DNA of 64,000 bases. Origin: Chinchilla lanigera. Taxonomy: Eukaryota > Chordata > Mammalia > Rodentia > Chinchillidae. The notes under the pieces are model-generated. The model saw only the letters and a list, made by a program, of their open reading frames with translations. It was not told where the DNA came from and did not search any database. Made by a program: the position numbers and the translations under genes. The DNA is taken from assembly GCF_000276665.1 (NCBI RefSeq), contig NW_004955437.1, positions 5,460,776-5,524,775 on the forward strand. The letters run 5' to 3'. This document shows, piece after piece, positions 22,641 through 33,530 of the stretch; positions within the stretch are counted from its first letter, which is position 1; each line of letters opens with the position of its first letter.

Positions 22641-25007
22641 CCCTGCACTCTCAGCCTCTGATTGGGCCCAGGGGAGGGACAGGTGGCTTGGCCTTGGTGG
22701 GCCTGGACGAGGACCTCTGGCCTCTCAGGTCACCAGCCCTCCTGAGCACCATCCAACTCCCCCTTCTCCAGCGGTGAGGGGTTCAGGCAGCTGGAGACTC
22801 AAATAAACCTCTGGTCATGCTGCAAACTGCCCCTTCTGTTGCAGAGGCGGTTGCACCACCGTCTGCCCCAAGTCTGCCCCATCAGTCTGCCAGGCTCACC
22901 TGCTCAGCGCTGCTGCCGCCGGACAGAGGCAAGTCTCTCCGCCCCGCCCCTTCCTGGGGCTGTGAATTCCCTCCCTGGCTCTCTCTCGCCTTCCCCTCCA
23001 AATTCGCAGCCTCCCTGCACAGTGTCTGGATCGCTCCACCTCCCTCCTCCCTCTCTCCCCCTGTTTGTGATCCCCGAGGACCTTGCCCAGTGCCCTTGGT
23101 GGACAATTTACCTACAAGGCCCATGCCCTTGTACCTCAGTCATGTAATTCGCACCTGGTTCTCATTTGACACATTTGGAGGGACCAGCCAGCCATGGAGG
23201 GTGGTGGTGGTGGGGACATCTACATCATCTCCAATTGTCAGAAAATCTGTAGCTGTTGATGGGAGCTGCCAGTCACGCTTGCCTCTGAGGCTGGGGGAGG
23301 GGACCCTGAGAAGACGCCGCGTGCCCCCTGCCTTCCACTAGGCCCTGCTAGACACAGGGTGACGGCTTGGCTTTGTGTGCTGGTGGCCGGACAGAGGAAG
23401 ATCGCACTGCCTTCTGAACGCCAGGGCCTGCTCCCAGCACCCTGGTGGGAGAAAATTCTTCCTGGGGTCTCTGCTACAGCAGGGGGGTGGGGAGAGAAGT
23501 GAATTTAATTAATAGTTGCCAATCCCTGCTGTGTTCCCTGCAGTGTTCTAGGCGCCATGAAATGAACTGTGTGGAGGAGGGGGGAAGGAGTGGGCAGGAT
23601 GTGCTCAGAGACACCACCGTGTCTGAAATCCTGCCCTCGGTGCACTGCGGAAGCTGGAGGGCTGCTGGCCCCAGTGGGACCTCCGGCGCACTCTGAGAAA
23701 CAGGGCTGCAAAGGCACCCAGAGGGGCACTGCAGGGGTGGGGACCCTTGACCCAGCACCACAGTGTGACCCTCTGAAGACCAGGCAACGCTGAGCAGTGT
23801 CGGGTGGAGCACAGCAAGGGTGACCCCCTAGGGCTCCTGTGCAGGCTCCTCCTCTGGCTCGTAGACAGCTCTGAGGAGCACTAACCTCAGGGGAGGAGCT
23901 GAGCTTGGCACTGTCCTTTGTAGGGGTACTGCGAACCAGACAAGCTGTTTTAGGGGTGGCAATGGTGACAGGCCAGGAAAAGGACGTCCTGTCTTTGGCC
24001 TGGGGACCCTCATCTTCTCCCCAGCTCCCGCCGTCACTCTCTTTCCGCTCCTGGAAGAGAGACTAGGAGACAAAGAAGAGGAAGTGGGTGATGTGGGGGC
24101 CCATGGAGCCGGGAGGAAGTTGGAAGCCATTGCATGAGCTACGCCTATGCAGGATAATGGGATTATCCGGCCTGCCCACCCACCTCCAAGGACGAGGAGA
24201 CAGCCGGGTGAGAATGTGTGCGTGCTCTGGTGACCCGAGAAAGCCACGCAAGGGTGAGGTCTGAAGCCCCTGGGGGGTCACTTCGCGGGTCATGGAGATG
24301 TAGAGGCTGGTGTGTTTGTTTGGCGTGTCTTCTCCTGCCTGCGCTGTGGACCTTGTTGGCCGCTTGCCGCTCCCCACAACCTCTGGATCACAGACCCTCC
24401 TTTTCCAGCCCTTTTCTCCACCTCCCCGACCCCCCAGCAGTCTCCCCTGTGACATTGCCGCAGTGGCTGGCATCAGATGTTGTGTCCCTCCCCGGGGCCT
24501 CTCCAGTGTGCAAGCCGCATCAGCTTTCCAGCGTCCCCCTCCCTGCGGTGGCCAAGACACCCGCCGCCGGCTGGCTGTGACCTTCAAGCAGGACCGGGAT
24601 CCTCTTTCAGCTCTCCTCCCCATGTCTCCCAGGGCCTGTTCTCCCTGCACTCTGCAGCCTATAAGGCTACTATCTCTGCAGCCACTGGGGAGGATCAGGT
24701 GTGTCAGGGCTGAGGCCTGGCTCCTCCCTGGGGCCCAGGGGAAATCGAACAGAGCAACTTCTCTTCTCAGCCCTGACTCGGCAGCTGAGCCCCCACCTCT
24801 GAAACCAGAGTAGACAAGAGTACAGGTGGGGAAGGAGGGCCTGCAGGACTTGCCTGGACTCCAGGCAGGGCAGGAGCTTGGAAGGGAAGGTAGGAAGAAA
24901 CACAGGCTGGGCCTGGCTCAGGGTGCCTCGCTCACCCCAGGTGTAAAATCTAGAGGTCTGGCCAAAAACCCTAAGTAGTTAAATAACATTTTCATGATTT
25001 GGGAGGT

Positions 25008-25122
25008 TGTTTCTTGAGACAGGGTCTTACTATGTAGTCCACACTCATCTTGAGTTCATGATCTTCCTGCCTCAGCCTTCCGAATGCTGGGATTACAGGC
25101 AGGTGCCACCATGCCTGGCTTT
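25008..25122 (-). mobile_element. B1 SINE (left of inverted pair)
   Basis: 'gagacagggtcttactatgt' to 'ggtgccaccatgcctggctt', B1 on the minus strand without the 29-bp duplication. Confidence 0.92.
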
Positions 25123-25161
25123 TAATGAAATATTTTTAAAAATCAAAATGAATGCAAAACA

Positions 25162-25304
25162 GCCAGATGACAGCACTCCTGTAATCCCAGCACTGGGGAG
25201 GCTGAGGCAAGAGGATCACTGTGAGTTTGAGGCCAGTGTGGGCTACAAAGTGAGTTCAAGGCCAGCCTGAACTATACAGTGAGATCCTGTCTCAAAAAAC
25301 AAAC
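25162..25304 (+). mobile_element. B1 SINE with 29-bp duplication (right of inverted pair)
   Basis: It contains both duplicated blocks ('gaggccagtgtgggctacaa' and 'aaggccagcctgaactatac'). The target duplication AATGAATGCAAAACA is at 25147-25161 and 25305-25319. Confidence 0.93.
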
Positions 25305-25334
25305 AATGAATGCAAAACAAAATCCATGACTGTT

Positions 25335-25770
25335 GTAGGTCTATGTCCTAATCTCTGGAACCTGTGACCATGTTGCATTATATGGCAAAGGAGAATTAGG
25401 GCTTAGGATAGAATTAAGGTTGTTAATCAGCTCGCTTTCAGATGGGAAGATGAGCCTGGACTATGGGGGTGAGCAAGGTAATCACAAAGGTCCTTAGAGG
25501 GGAAGAGGGAGGCAGAAGAACCAGGATCCAGGAGGGGAATGCAATGGCAGTGGGGAGGCTGTGATGCGCGGAGTGTAGGATGTGAGGGCTACACACCGAG
25601 GAATGTGAACAACCTCTAGAAGCCAGGAAAGTGAAGTCCTGTGGATGCCTGGGTTTTAGCCCCGTGAAACTGGAGGTAGGCTCTGAACTATAAATTAATA
25701 AATTCATGCTACTTTAAGGCACGAAATTCCCATTAATTTGTAAATGCAGCGATAAAAAATAACAAATCTA
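25335..25770 (+). mobile_element. MLT1-type MaLR LTR
   Basis: It follows the MLT1 order: 'gtcctaatctctggaacctg', 'caaggtaatcacaaaggtcc', 'cctctagaagccaggaaag' and 'gggttttagccccgtgaa'. A solitary ancient ERVL-MaLR LTR without internal region. Confidence 0.7.
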
Positions 25771-25795
25771 ATGCAATGAACCAATATAATGAACC

Positions 25796-26065
25796 AAATA
25801 TGATCATCCCTCGGTACCCAAAAGAGATTGGTGCCAGGATCCCCCTGGGATAACGAAATCCGAAGATGTTCACAGGCCTTATATAAAAGGGTGCTGTGTT
25901 TGCATACGCGCTATGCACATCTTCCCATATATCTTAATGCTCTGCAAATAGGTGTTTTACTGTATTGCTTAGGGCGTAGTGACAGGAGAAAGAGTTCTGT
26001 GCGTGTTCAGTATGGATGCAATTTTCCCTCCAATTATTTTCCATTTGCAGAGGGCTGACTTCACC
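25796..26065 (-). mobile_element. MER2/Tigger-like DNA transposon remnant
   Basis: 'atcatccctcggtacccaaa', 'attggtgccaggatccccct', 'ggccttatataaaagggtgc' and 'gtttgcatacgcgctatgc' match the non-autonomous pogo-type MER2 pattern. The far end 'gcagagggctgacttc' is the other terminal repeat. No transposase remains. Confidence 0.75.
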
Positions 26066-26515
26066 AACATGTTTGGTAAAGACAGGATCAGGAAGGTCCA
26101 GGCTCCTGGCAGGGGAACTACAGGCCTGGGGTATGGTGCCCGCTCCACCCTTGAACTTTGATCAAGGTCCAGAGAGCAGGGAGGAAAAAGCAGGAGGGGT
26201 GATAGCAGTGGGACACCCAGTGGAAGCTCCTGAGGGTCTCATGCTGGGTGGGGGGAAGTGAGAGAGAAGGCAGAGAGGAAGCAGGCTGGCAAGAGGATAG
26301 AGGAGCAAAGAATATTATGGGTCAGCCGGAAACGGACATGGGCCAGAGACCTGGGGGCTAGCAGTCAAAGTGGAAGACAAAGGTTACAGATTTCACAAAC
26401 TTGTTTCGCTAGCATATGAGTACAATATTAACATCATTAACTAATGCATATAAATGAAAGTAATACATGCACATAGCCCAAAAGTCAAATACTAAAAGAC
26501 TGGTGATGAATCAGC
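26066..26515. other. Unique non-coding stretch
   Basis: Nothing recognised apart from AT-rich DNA at 26400-26500 that may belong to an old LINE. Confidence 0.35.
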
Positions 26516-26520
26516 CATTT

Positions 26521-26652
26521 TTGCTGTTGTTTTTGGGTTTTTTGAAACAGGGTCTTGCTACATAGTTCAGGCTGGCCTTGAACTCTTGGCAATCCTCCTG
26601 CCTCAGCCTCCTGAGTACTGGAATTACAGATAGGTGCCACCATGTGTGGTTG
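26521..26652 (-). mobile_element. B1 SINE
   Basis: 'tttgaaacagggtcttgcta' to 'gtgccaccatgtgtggttga'. CAGCCATTT flanks both sides and is a likely target duplication. Confidence 0.9.
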
Positions 26653-26655
26653 AAA

Positions 26656-27165
26656 CAGCCATTTTCCAGGCCTTTGCCACCCTGCAGTCTCTTTCTTAGG
26701 CAGCCAATTACAAGTTTTAAGTGTCTCTGTTTTGCTAGCATTTACTTCAGATTTCTAAACAACAACACAATATTCATTTTTCAATATATTTTTCAGATTT
26801 AAGCATTAACTATGACTCCATACTATGGACAATGAAAGGTTTATTTTATTAACTACTACGCTCCTCCCCCAGCATAGTTTTACCACTTCTTAATAATCAA
26901 TATTTGATGCTTGTTACTATTTTACAAATATCACTCAGCTTGAGGCAAATAGTGAGCCCTGATAGTACTTTTCAATTGTATTATTTCTCTACCTGTGGAG
27001 TTAATTATTGCTTCTACTTTTAAAAACAATTTGCTTAGTCTTTTAGTGTTAATCACTAATTCAATTCCAAATTTTTTTTTCAATTCCAAATTTTTTGATA
27101 CCTTAAGATTACTAGGCAATCTAGCCATTTCATTTTTTCTTTAGTCTGTCTTTCTTTCTTTCCTC
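26656..27165. other. AT-rich stretch, possibly old LINE
   Basis: Long AT-rich sequence with L1-like texture but no diagnostic block. 'caattccaaatttttt' occurs twice at about 27060-27095. Confidence 0.3.
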
Positions 27166-27302
27166 TTTTTCTTTTTTTTTTTTTTTTGGATACAGTCTGA
27201 CTGTGCTGCCCAGGCTGGTCTCAAACACTTAGGATCAAGGAATCCTCCTGCCCCGGACTCCCCAGAACCTGGGACCACAAGTACATGCCACCAAACCAGC
27301 CT
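27166..27302 (-). mobile_element. Old 7SL-type SINE (B1/proto-B1)
   Basis: T-rich tail, then 'actgtgctgcccaggctggt' and 'acatgccaccaaaccagcct'. It has many differences from the B1 consensus. Confidence 0.75.
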
Positions 27303-27607
27303 CTTTGGGGATACCTTTCCAGAAGTCATCTGTCCCCTGCAATGTGGGTGGGTGCTTCTCTGTCCAGGTCCCATCCTGAGAGTTAGTTCCCTTTGCATTC
27401 ATCTGACAAATAAGCACCTTCTGTGTTTCTCCTTTGTTGCTATCCTCTCCTGGATCATAATTTCTTTCTCTCTGGAAGCCTTTAGTCTTTCTTTTCTTTT
27501 TTCTTTCTCTTCACTAGTATTTTGAAATTTCACATGGATGCGGCTTTTTAGGGTCCTTCATGTACTTTGCTATGGATGATCTCAAGGTTGTCTTTTCTCA
27601 TTAGGAT

Positions 27608-27748
27608 TTTTAGGGGGGTGGGACAGGATCTCACTATGTGGTTCAGGATACCCTTCGACCCACTATGTATCCCAGACTGGCCTCAAATTCACGGTGATCC
27701 TTCTGCCTCAGGTTCCCACTGCTGGGATTACAGGCGTGAGCCACTAGG
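27608..27748 (-). mobile_element. B1 SINE
   Basis: 'gggacaggatctcactatgt', the duplicated block and 'gctgggattacaggcgtgag' on the minus strand. Confidence 0.85.
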
Positions 27749-27809
27749 AAGTTTTCTTGTATTATTTCTGTACTTATTTTTCCCCACCATAGTCTCCTCC
27801 TGGCTGCCC

Positions 27810-27945
27810 TTCTTTTCATCCTCCTCTTCCTCTTCAGCTTCCTCTCCTTCCTTCTCTTCTTCCTTCCCTTCTTCTTCTTTATACTCCTCTTCCTCTCCTC
27901 CTCCTTCCCCTTCCTCTCCTTCCTTTTTCCTTTCTCCTTTTTTAA
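27810..27945 (+). repeat. Polypyrimidine (CTT/CCT)n tract
   Basis: Almost pure C/T for about 130 bases. It abuts the SINE at 27943-28047, whose minus orientation puts its tail here, so the tract probably grew from that tail. Confidence 0.88.
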
Positions 27946-28047
27946 GATGGAGATCCCACTATGTGGCCCAGGCTGGCCTTAGATTTCCAATCCTTGCCTG
28001 AGAATCCCAAGTACCTGTGATCACAGACATGTTCCACATCAGTGGTG
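27943..28047 (-). mobile_element. Diverged B1 SINE
   Basis: 'gatcccactatgtggcccag', 'ggctggcc' and 'gtacctgtgatcacagacat' in minus-strand B1 order. Confidence 0.75.
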
Positions 28048-28730
28048 CTGCTCTTATTTTTTGAATATCTGTTCCTTGTGCTGAAACTGCTCAACTGATC
28101 TTTGAATTTTCTTTTTTTTCTCTCCCTTTCTCCTACTCTTCGTCTTTTTGTTCTGTTTCATAAGAGCCACAACTTTATCTTTCACCTGTCATATTGAATT
28201 TAAGCAGGTATCCTTTTCAATTATTTTTTACTCTTAAAATCACTGATTTTTCTGAATGTTACCTTTTATAGCACCTTATTTTTATTTCATGCATCCAATA
28301 TGTTCTCATCTCCCTAGAAATTTCTATATTGCTTTTTATTTTGTAAGTTTTTGCTTCCTACATGGTGTCTGTTTCCTCATGTTTCCATTTTTTCTCCCGT
28401 GTTTGTTTTGATCTATGTCTTTCAGGTTGAATATTTTCTATACACATATGGTGATCCCTGCTGTCTGTTCATATTTGAAAGCCAGTTACCAGGAAATCAT
28501 CTGATGGCTCCATTGGAAAACTGTCAACTATATAGGCCTCAAGGAAGGGCCGTTAGGGGGAGTCCTAGCCATGTCCTGGGTAGATGCCCAGTGTTACACG
28601 TGGGCTTCCCCCTTGAGTCAGTTCCCTAAGGAAAGACTCTGCAGTCCCTTCCTGGAGACACAACTGCCAGCTCTTCCTGGAGTGGAAGAGAACTGGATCC
28701 CACTGCTAAGTCTGGATGTTCACTTCTTCT
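28048..28730. other. AT-rich unique stretch
   Basis: No diagnostic repeat block or coding frame. Confidence 0.3.
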
Positions 28731-28734
28731 TTTC

Positions 28735-29200
28735 CACCAGTGGTGAGTTGAATAGAGCCTCCCTCCCCACCAAACAGATCCCTGTTATCAATCACGGATG
28801 CTACACTGTAAATTTATTTGGGAAATGGATCTTTGCAGATGTAATTAAGGTCAGAAACTTGGAAGAGGCCATCCTGGATTATTGAGATGGCTTCTAGATC
28901 CCATGACAAGCATCCTCTAAGCGGCACGAAGAGGCATGCAGAGAAGAGGAGAAGGTCATGGCAAGTTGGAGCCAGAGACTGGACTCATGCAGCCCGCGAA
29001 CCAAGGGGCAACTGGAGCCAGTGGAAACTAGAAGAAGTCAAGGATGGAATCTCACCACCTGTGGAGGTGGCGCAGCCCTGCCGAGACCCTGAGTTCAGAC
29101 TTCTGGCCTCTACAACTGTGAGAGAAGATATTCACATTGTTTTAAACCACTGAGCTTTTGCTAATCTATTCTGTCAGCCCTAGGAAACTTAGACAGCATT
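28735..29200 (+). mobile_element. MLT1-type MaLR LTR, nearly full length
   Basis: 'gatctttgcagatgtaatta', 'gaggccatcctggattattg', 'agaagaggagaaggtcatgg', 'cttctggcctctacaactgt' and 'tttaaaccactgagcttttg' appear in the right order, ending in 'cagccctaggaaacttagac'. A solitary LTR with no coding part. Confidence 0.82.
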
Positions 29201-29484
29201 CTGTCTCACTCCTGCTTACCAGACATCCTTCAGCCCAACCTTTCCTGGGAATAACCCTCCAGTCTTTGGCTGAGGTTTGTATAAAGCAGGTGACTAGTTG
29301 TGTGAGAGAAGAGGTGAAGGGTTAATGGCTCCTTCTAGAGAGTTTAACCAGCGTCAAGCTGCCCCTCCTCCTACCTTCAGCAGCAGCTGGTGCCTTCAGT
29401 ACTGAGCTTTGCCAGGCTTCTGTTGGTACCCACTGATTCCAACCTGTGGGCTTCAGATTCCCTTTTATATACGGTAAAAAATTC

Positions 29485-29960
29485 ACTCCATCTGTATTTG
29501 TTTCTCTAGAGGAACAGAAGAGAGATCTATAACAAGAGAGTTATTACAGGAGCTGGTGGAATAATTCAGTCTGGGTCCAAGGGCCTGGGACCCAAGGGAG
29601 CCGATGGTGTCGCTCCGTCTCGGGGAGAGGCCTGAGAACTGGCGGGTGTGGAGGGCCTGCTGGCGTGAGTCTGAGCACGTGAAGGTCTGATGTCCAAAGG
29701 CGGAAGATGATGGATGTCCCAGCTCAAGGAGAGAGACTGAATCCACCTTCCTCTACCATTTTGTTCCTTTCAGGCCCTAAGTAGATTGGACAGTGCCTAC
29801 CTGGACTGTTGAAGTTGGATCTTCTTTCCTCAGGCTACCAATTCAAATGCCAATCTCTTCGAAATGAGGAGGGGCACCAAGAGAATCTTTACCAGCTCTC
29901 TGGGCATCCCTTAGCCCAATCAGGTTAACACAAAAATTAACCATCACAATGCCCATCTAT
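29485..29960. mobile_element. Ancient LTR-like repeat, family unresolved
   Basis: It starts with 'ttgtttctctagaggaacag' and ends near 'acaaaaattaaccatcaca', the end blocks of a common mammalian interspersed repeat I cannot name securely. No coding frame. Confidence 0.55.
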
Positions 29961-30074
29961 CTATCAGCTTTCTAATTTCCCGAATCTTAGTCTCAAGTGT
30001 TATCCATCTTCTTTTACTCTCTGGCGTCCAATACTGATAGACAACTGTGATTTGTCCTCTTTTTAAAATTTTTA

Positions 30075-30152
30075 TCTTTACAGTGCTAGGGGACCCAGGG
30101 CTTCACCCTTGCTACGCATGTGTTGTTGTACCACTGAGCTACTAAAGTCCAC
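30075..30152 (-). mobile_element. Diverged ID-type SINE
   Basis: 'gtgctaggggacccagggct' and 'gtaccactgagctactaaag' are eroded minus-strand ID landmarks. Confidence 0.65.
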
Positions 30153-31026
30153 TCCTTTTATTTAAAAATATCTGTCATCAACAGCCACTGTTAATTTCCT
30201 ATCACCTTGCCTGAAATTCTGTGTTGCTTCTGTTGTTTTGTTTATGTCTGTTTGCTTGTTAATGTGTTTTCGTTCTTTTATCTTTAAAATAAAAAAAAAA
30301 AATCTGTCATGCCGTGGTATTTTGGGAAGAAGAGATAAAAGTGTCTTCAATCGTTTTGTATACCCAAAGGACTCATATTCCTAATTTTGATTATCTGAAT
30401 GTGCTGGCTGCAGGGAGGGTCACACGCTTCCCAGTTAGCCGCAGGCCGCACTGCTCCCTGCAGTGCCGTGCCTGATCCGAGTGGCACCTTTATGTCTCCC
30501 ACCCGGCTTCCTCCTGTAGGCATCTACATTTGCTATCACTGCTTTGGGTACCTCCAGAGATCAGAATTTCAGAGAGCCAGGGTGCAGGGGGTATTTGGCA
30601 AGACAACTTCTGTTTAAATCCCTCTATTGAAAACATACTGGGACTGAGCTTAGGGAAATAGAATAAAATCAGAGGTACAGACAGAGTTGGAGCAGGAGAA
30701 GGAGGGAATCAAGGACGGCTCAGCTTAGCTCAGTTGATTCCTTGTTTCTGTGACTTGCTGGCTCCTGGTTTTCTCCCGGCCTCAGTTTCCCCCTTTGGCC
30801 AACATCATTTGTACCTGCTGGAGAGAGCGTGGCCTGGTGAGGTCAGACAGAAGAAGCCTCCGCATGAGGGGAGCTGGTGCTTTGCTGTTTCCACTCTTAT
30901 CTGCAGCAATGCATGTTATCTTGATCGGCATTGAACCGTACCTCTTGAGTCTATCTCTTCCTCCCCACGGCGATGTCTGCTTGGCCCCACTGGCCTGGGA
31001 CACTCTTGGGAGGACAGATCTTCATA
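30153..31026. other. Unique non-coding stretch
   Basis: Mostly unrecognised. A weak MIR-like piece lies at about 30725-30800 ('cccggcctcagtttccccct'). Confidence 0.35.
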
Positions 31027-31042
31027 CCAAGTCCTGTTATTG

Positions 31043-31406
31043 TTTTTTTTTTTTTTTTCCGGCACTAGAGATGAAACCCAAGATTTTCACGCTGACTTAT
31101 ATCCTTGGTGTCTTTTTACTTTTTATTTTGAGACAGGGTCTCATTAAGTCACTAAATTGCCCAGGTTGGACTCAATTTTTTTTTTTTTTTTGAGACAGGG
31201 TCTCACTATGCAGTTCAGGCTGGCCTCGAGCTCACTTTGTAGCCCAGGCTGGCCTCGAACTCACAGTGATCCTCCTGCCTCAGCCTCCCAAGTACTGGGA
31301 TTACAGACATGCACCACCACACCTGGCTCCTGGCCTCAAACTTTCGATCCTCCCTTCTCAGCCTCTTAGAGTGCTGGGATGACAGGCAGGTGCCATCACC
31401 TGACAG
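31043..31406 (-). mobile_element. dID-B1 dimeric SINE with a second B1 nested inside
   Basis: The outer element is a minus-strand B1-dID: ID half at 31060-31110, B1 half at 31127-31165 and again at 31329-31406. It is flanked by perfect CCAAGTCCTGTTATTG at 31027-31042 and 31407-31422. A younger minus-strand B1 with the 29-bp duplication occupies about 31166-31328 and splits the outer B1 half. Confidence 0.92.
31166..31328 (-). mobile_element. B1 SINE nested in the dimer
   Basis: T-rich tail, 'gagacagggtctcactatgc', both duplicated blocks ('caggctggcctcgagctcac' and 'caggctggcctcgaactcac'), ending 'caccaccacacctggct'. Close to consensus. Confidence 0.93.
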
Positions 31407-31589
31407 CCAAGTCCTGTTATTGAAATTGGTGCTCCCCAGCTGGGAGGCCCCGCCACCATGCTCTGAGTCAGTCAGCCCTCCTATCCATCTGCCTCCAGTG
31501 TGGAGGGGTGTAAGGGTCTTTCAGGTAGGAAAGGTCAAAAGGCACTAAGACAGATTTTTTGAGGAGCTGGAGGTACCAAAGTGGTTGAG

Positions 31590-32045
31590 GCTGTAAAACA
31601 AAATGATGGACTGAGCTCCAGTAATGGACACTGACAGACCAGACCAAACCAAAATGGAGTCACTTAGGTTAAATGCTGCATAATGAAACCAACGCTTTAA
31701 AGAGGCAGATGGATCCCAAACAGACTGGATTTTTTTTCCCCCTTGAAAAAAGAAGATGCCTGTCCACTTTAGTCAGTGTGATAGGAAAGTCCCTTCTACT
31801 TTAACTTGCCTAAAAAAGTAACCGGAAGTTACCTGCTGCAAACCAATCAGTGCTGGCTTGGGCAGCACATATACTAAAATGGGTGTAAATCAACCAGTGT
31901 TTCTCTCATTGTTCTGTTTCCTTGTTCCAAAGCCACCGGTCTGCTTTGCCCAGTGGGAGTTCTCATTGTATTCTGCAGAAAGGAGGCTGCCCTAATGCAC
32001 GAATCACAAATAAAAGCCAATTAGCTCTATAACTGAATTTGCGGC
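31590..32045 (+). mobile_element. Possible solitary LTR
   Basis: LTR-like texture: 'gaccaaaccaaaatggagtc' near the start, a pyrimidine-rich 'tgttctgtttccttgttcc', an AATAAA at 32009-32014 and 'ttagctctataactgaattt'. Family not recognised. The U6 fragment sits within it. Confidence 0.38.
31850..31881 (+). pseudogene. U6 snRNA 5' fragment
   Basis: 31850-31880 matches the first 31 nucleotides of vertebrate U6 snRNA with two substitutions (C to G at U6 positions 6 and 11), including GGCAGCACATATACTAAAAT. Homology stops there. It is flanked by near-identical 13-mers AAACCAATCAGTG (31839-31851) and AAATCAACCAGTG (31887-31899), which could be a diverged target duplication. Non-functional: most of U6 is missing. 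Confidence 0.75.
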
Positions 32046-32550
32046 CACTGCCGTGTTTTGGCAGGCGAGGCTCTTAGCTTGGGTCTTTCTCGCTGAGGGC
32101 TTTCCAGGGGGCTTTTAGAGGACAGAGCAGTGGGGATGGGAGAGGAGGCAGAACCCTCTGTGGTTCTCCGGAGAGCGTCAGCTAAGCATTTGGCCAAGCA
32201 GTCCGCCTCTCCTGCTCCCCACTTTCTTCCTGACACCCCTGGGCGTCGCAGAGAGAGCTGTGGAGGGCAGGCACTCTCTGGCTACCTGGGGGGGTTGGCA
32301 GGATTGAGCCGAGTGCCCATATCCAACATTCCCCATCCTCCCTGGAAGTAGGGCCCAGTCGTTCAGGCCACCCTAAAGCCAGCCAGGAGGACCCCTCCTA
32401 ATTGCCCACCAGGGCTGACGCCCCATGGTGCTTGTCCTGAGAAAGGGGGACCCGGGGGAGAGGCAGAACCCCGCAGGGCCAGGGCCTGCCACCTCTCCCA
32501 TCTTTCCCCCTCCTCTCTCCCCCTCCACCCCCCCCAGGAAGCAGCAGACG
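32046..32550. other. GC-rich unique stretch
   Basis: Nothing recognised. Confidence 0.35.
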
Positions 32551-32840
32551 CAATCAGCAACTTTCATTTAAAAAAATAAAAAAATAAAAAGGCACTTTAG
32601 GGCTTTTATAGAGGAGGCCGAGGCCCATTAAGACACAAATTAAATCTTTGTGGAAACAGCCCGAGTGTGGATCCCCTGTGTGAGGAGGGCCCCTCACTGG
32701 CTCCGCTGCCCCCAGCCCGGCTTCCACCGGCCTTGGGCCACCTGCCTCCCTCCCTCCCTCGCTCCCCCCCCCCCACCAGGATTACAGTGCATCTTAGTGG
32801 CTAGAGGGGAAATTAATCAGTCTGTGCATTAAGTAGGATC
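32540..32840. promoter_or_regulatory. Candidate conserved regulatory islands
   Basis: Two AT-rich patches around a GC-rich core: 'ggcactttagggcttttata' and 'gcccattaagacacaaatta' at 32590-32650, then 'ggaaattaatcagtctgtgc' at 32808-32828. TTTTATA (caudal/posterior HOX type) and TAAT cores are present. No repeat recognised. Confidence 0.38.
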
Positions 32841-32974
32841 GAGGGCAGGGCTGGAGTCGGGGAGGAGAGAGGAAGGAGCAGGTGAGAGAGTGGTGGCCGG
32901 AGGGAAGGTGGGGGTTTTCTGCCAGTTGCTCCTCATACTCTGTTCAGCCCCCTCACCGAGTGTGGGAGGAATGA

Positions 32975-33065
32975 CTACTACAGATGGGGAAAACTGAGGT
33001 TCCACCAAATCCAGTGACGTGGGATGTCATGCTGTTAATGGCAGCTGGCATCTGAACCTGCATTT
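32975..33065 (-). mobile_element. MIR SINE fragment
   Basis: 'acagatggggaaaactgagg' and 'gcagctggcatctgaacctg' fit minus-strand MIR. Confidence 0.6.
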
Positions 33066-33104
33066 AGAAGAGAGAAGAAGAAAGAAAGAGAGAGAGAAAG
33101 AGGC
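33066..33104 (+). repeat. (GA)n-rich tract
   Basis: Short purine tract of AGAAGA/AAAGAGAG units. Confidence 0.85.
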
Positions 33105-33479
33105 CCACGCACATTCAGCTCCATTTCCTCCCTCTAGCCAACCCCAGAACGTGTCTCTGTAGCCAGGAAAGGAGCCAGGAAGCTGTAAGTGCACTCCCTG
33201 GGATCAGCCACCCTTGAGGGTACCCCAGGGAAAGTGTGCTTTCTTTGGGGAGGGGCCTCAGCGCAAGCCTTGTGGGTGTTGGGGGAGGGGCTGTTACCCT
33301 GTCTACCCCAGTAACCCACTGGGAGCTGCGCCAGGCCCAGCGGCTGGGACAAAGACGGGGAGACCGAAGGCTGTGGGCCTGGCGGGCTCATGGTGGGGTG
33401 CAGGAGGGGCTGCCACGGAAGGGACGGGCCCTTCCCTTCCTGCAGTCGTGCCCATGCCACCTGTCACTCATCCATTCCT

Positions 33480-33530
33480 CCAACAAGTGTTTATTCAGCA
33501 CCTGCGGTGCAGCTGGTGGGGGGCTAAGTG
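33480..33530 (-). mobile_element. L2 LINE 3' fragment
   Basis: 'caacaagtgtttattcagca' and 'cctgcggtgc' match the minus-strand L2 3' end. Short. Confidence 0.5.

Larger units (their letters stand above)
21739..24999. other. GC-rich unique stretch
   Basis: More than 3 kb with no clear repeat. Many short frames overlap on both strands without domain resemblance. It includes two AT-rich candidate regulatory patches listed separately. Confidence 0.4.
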
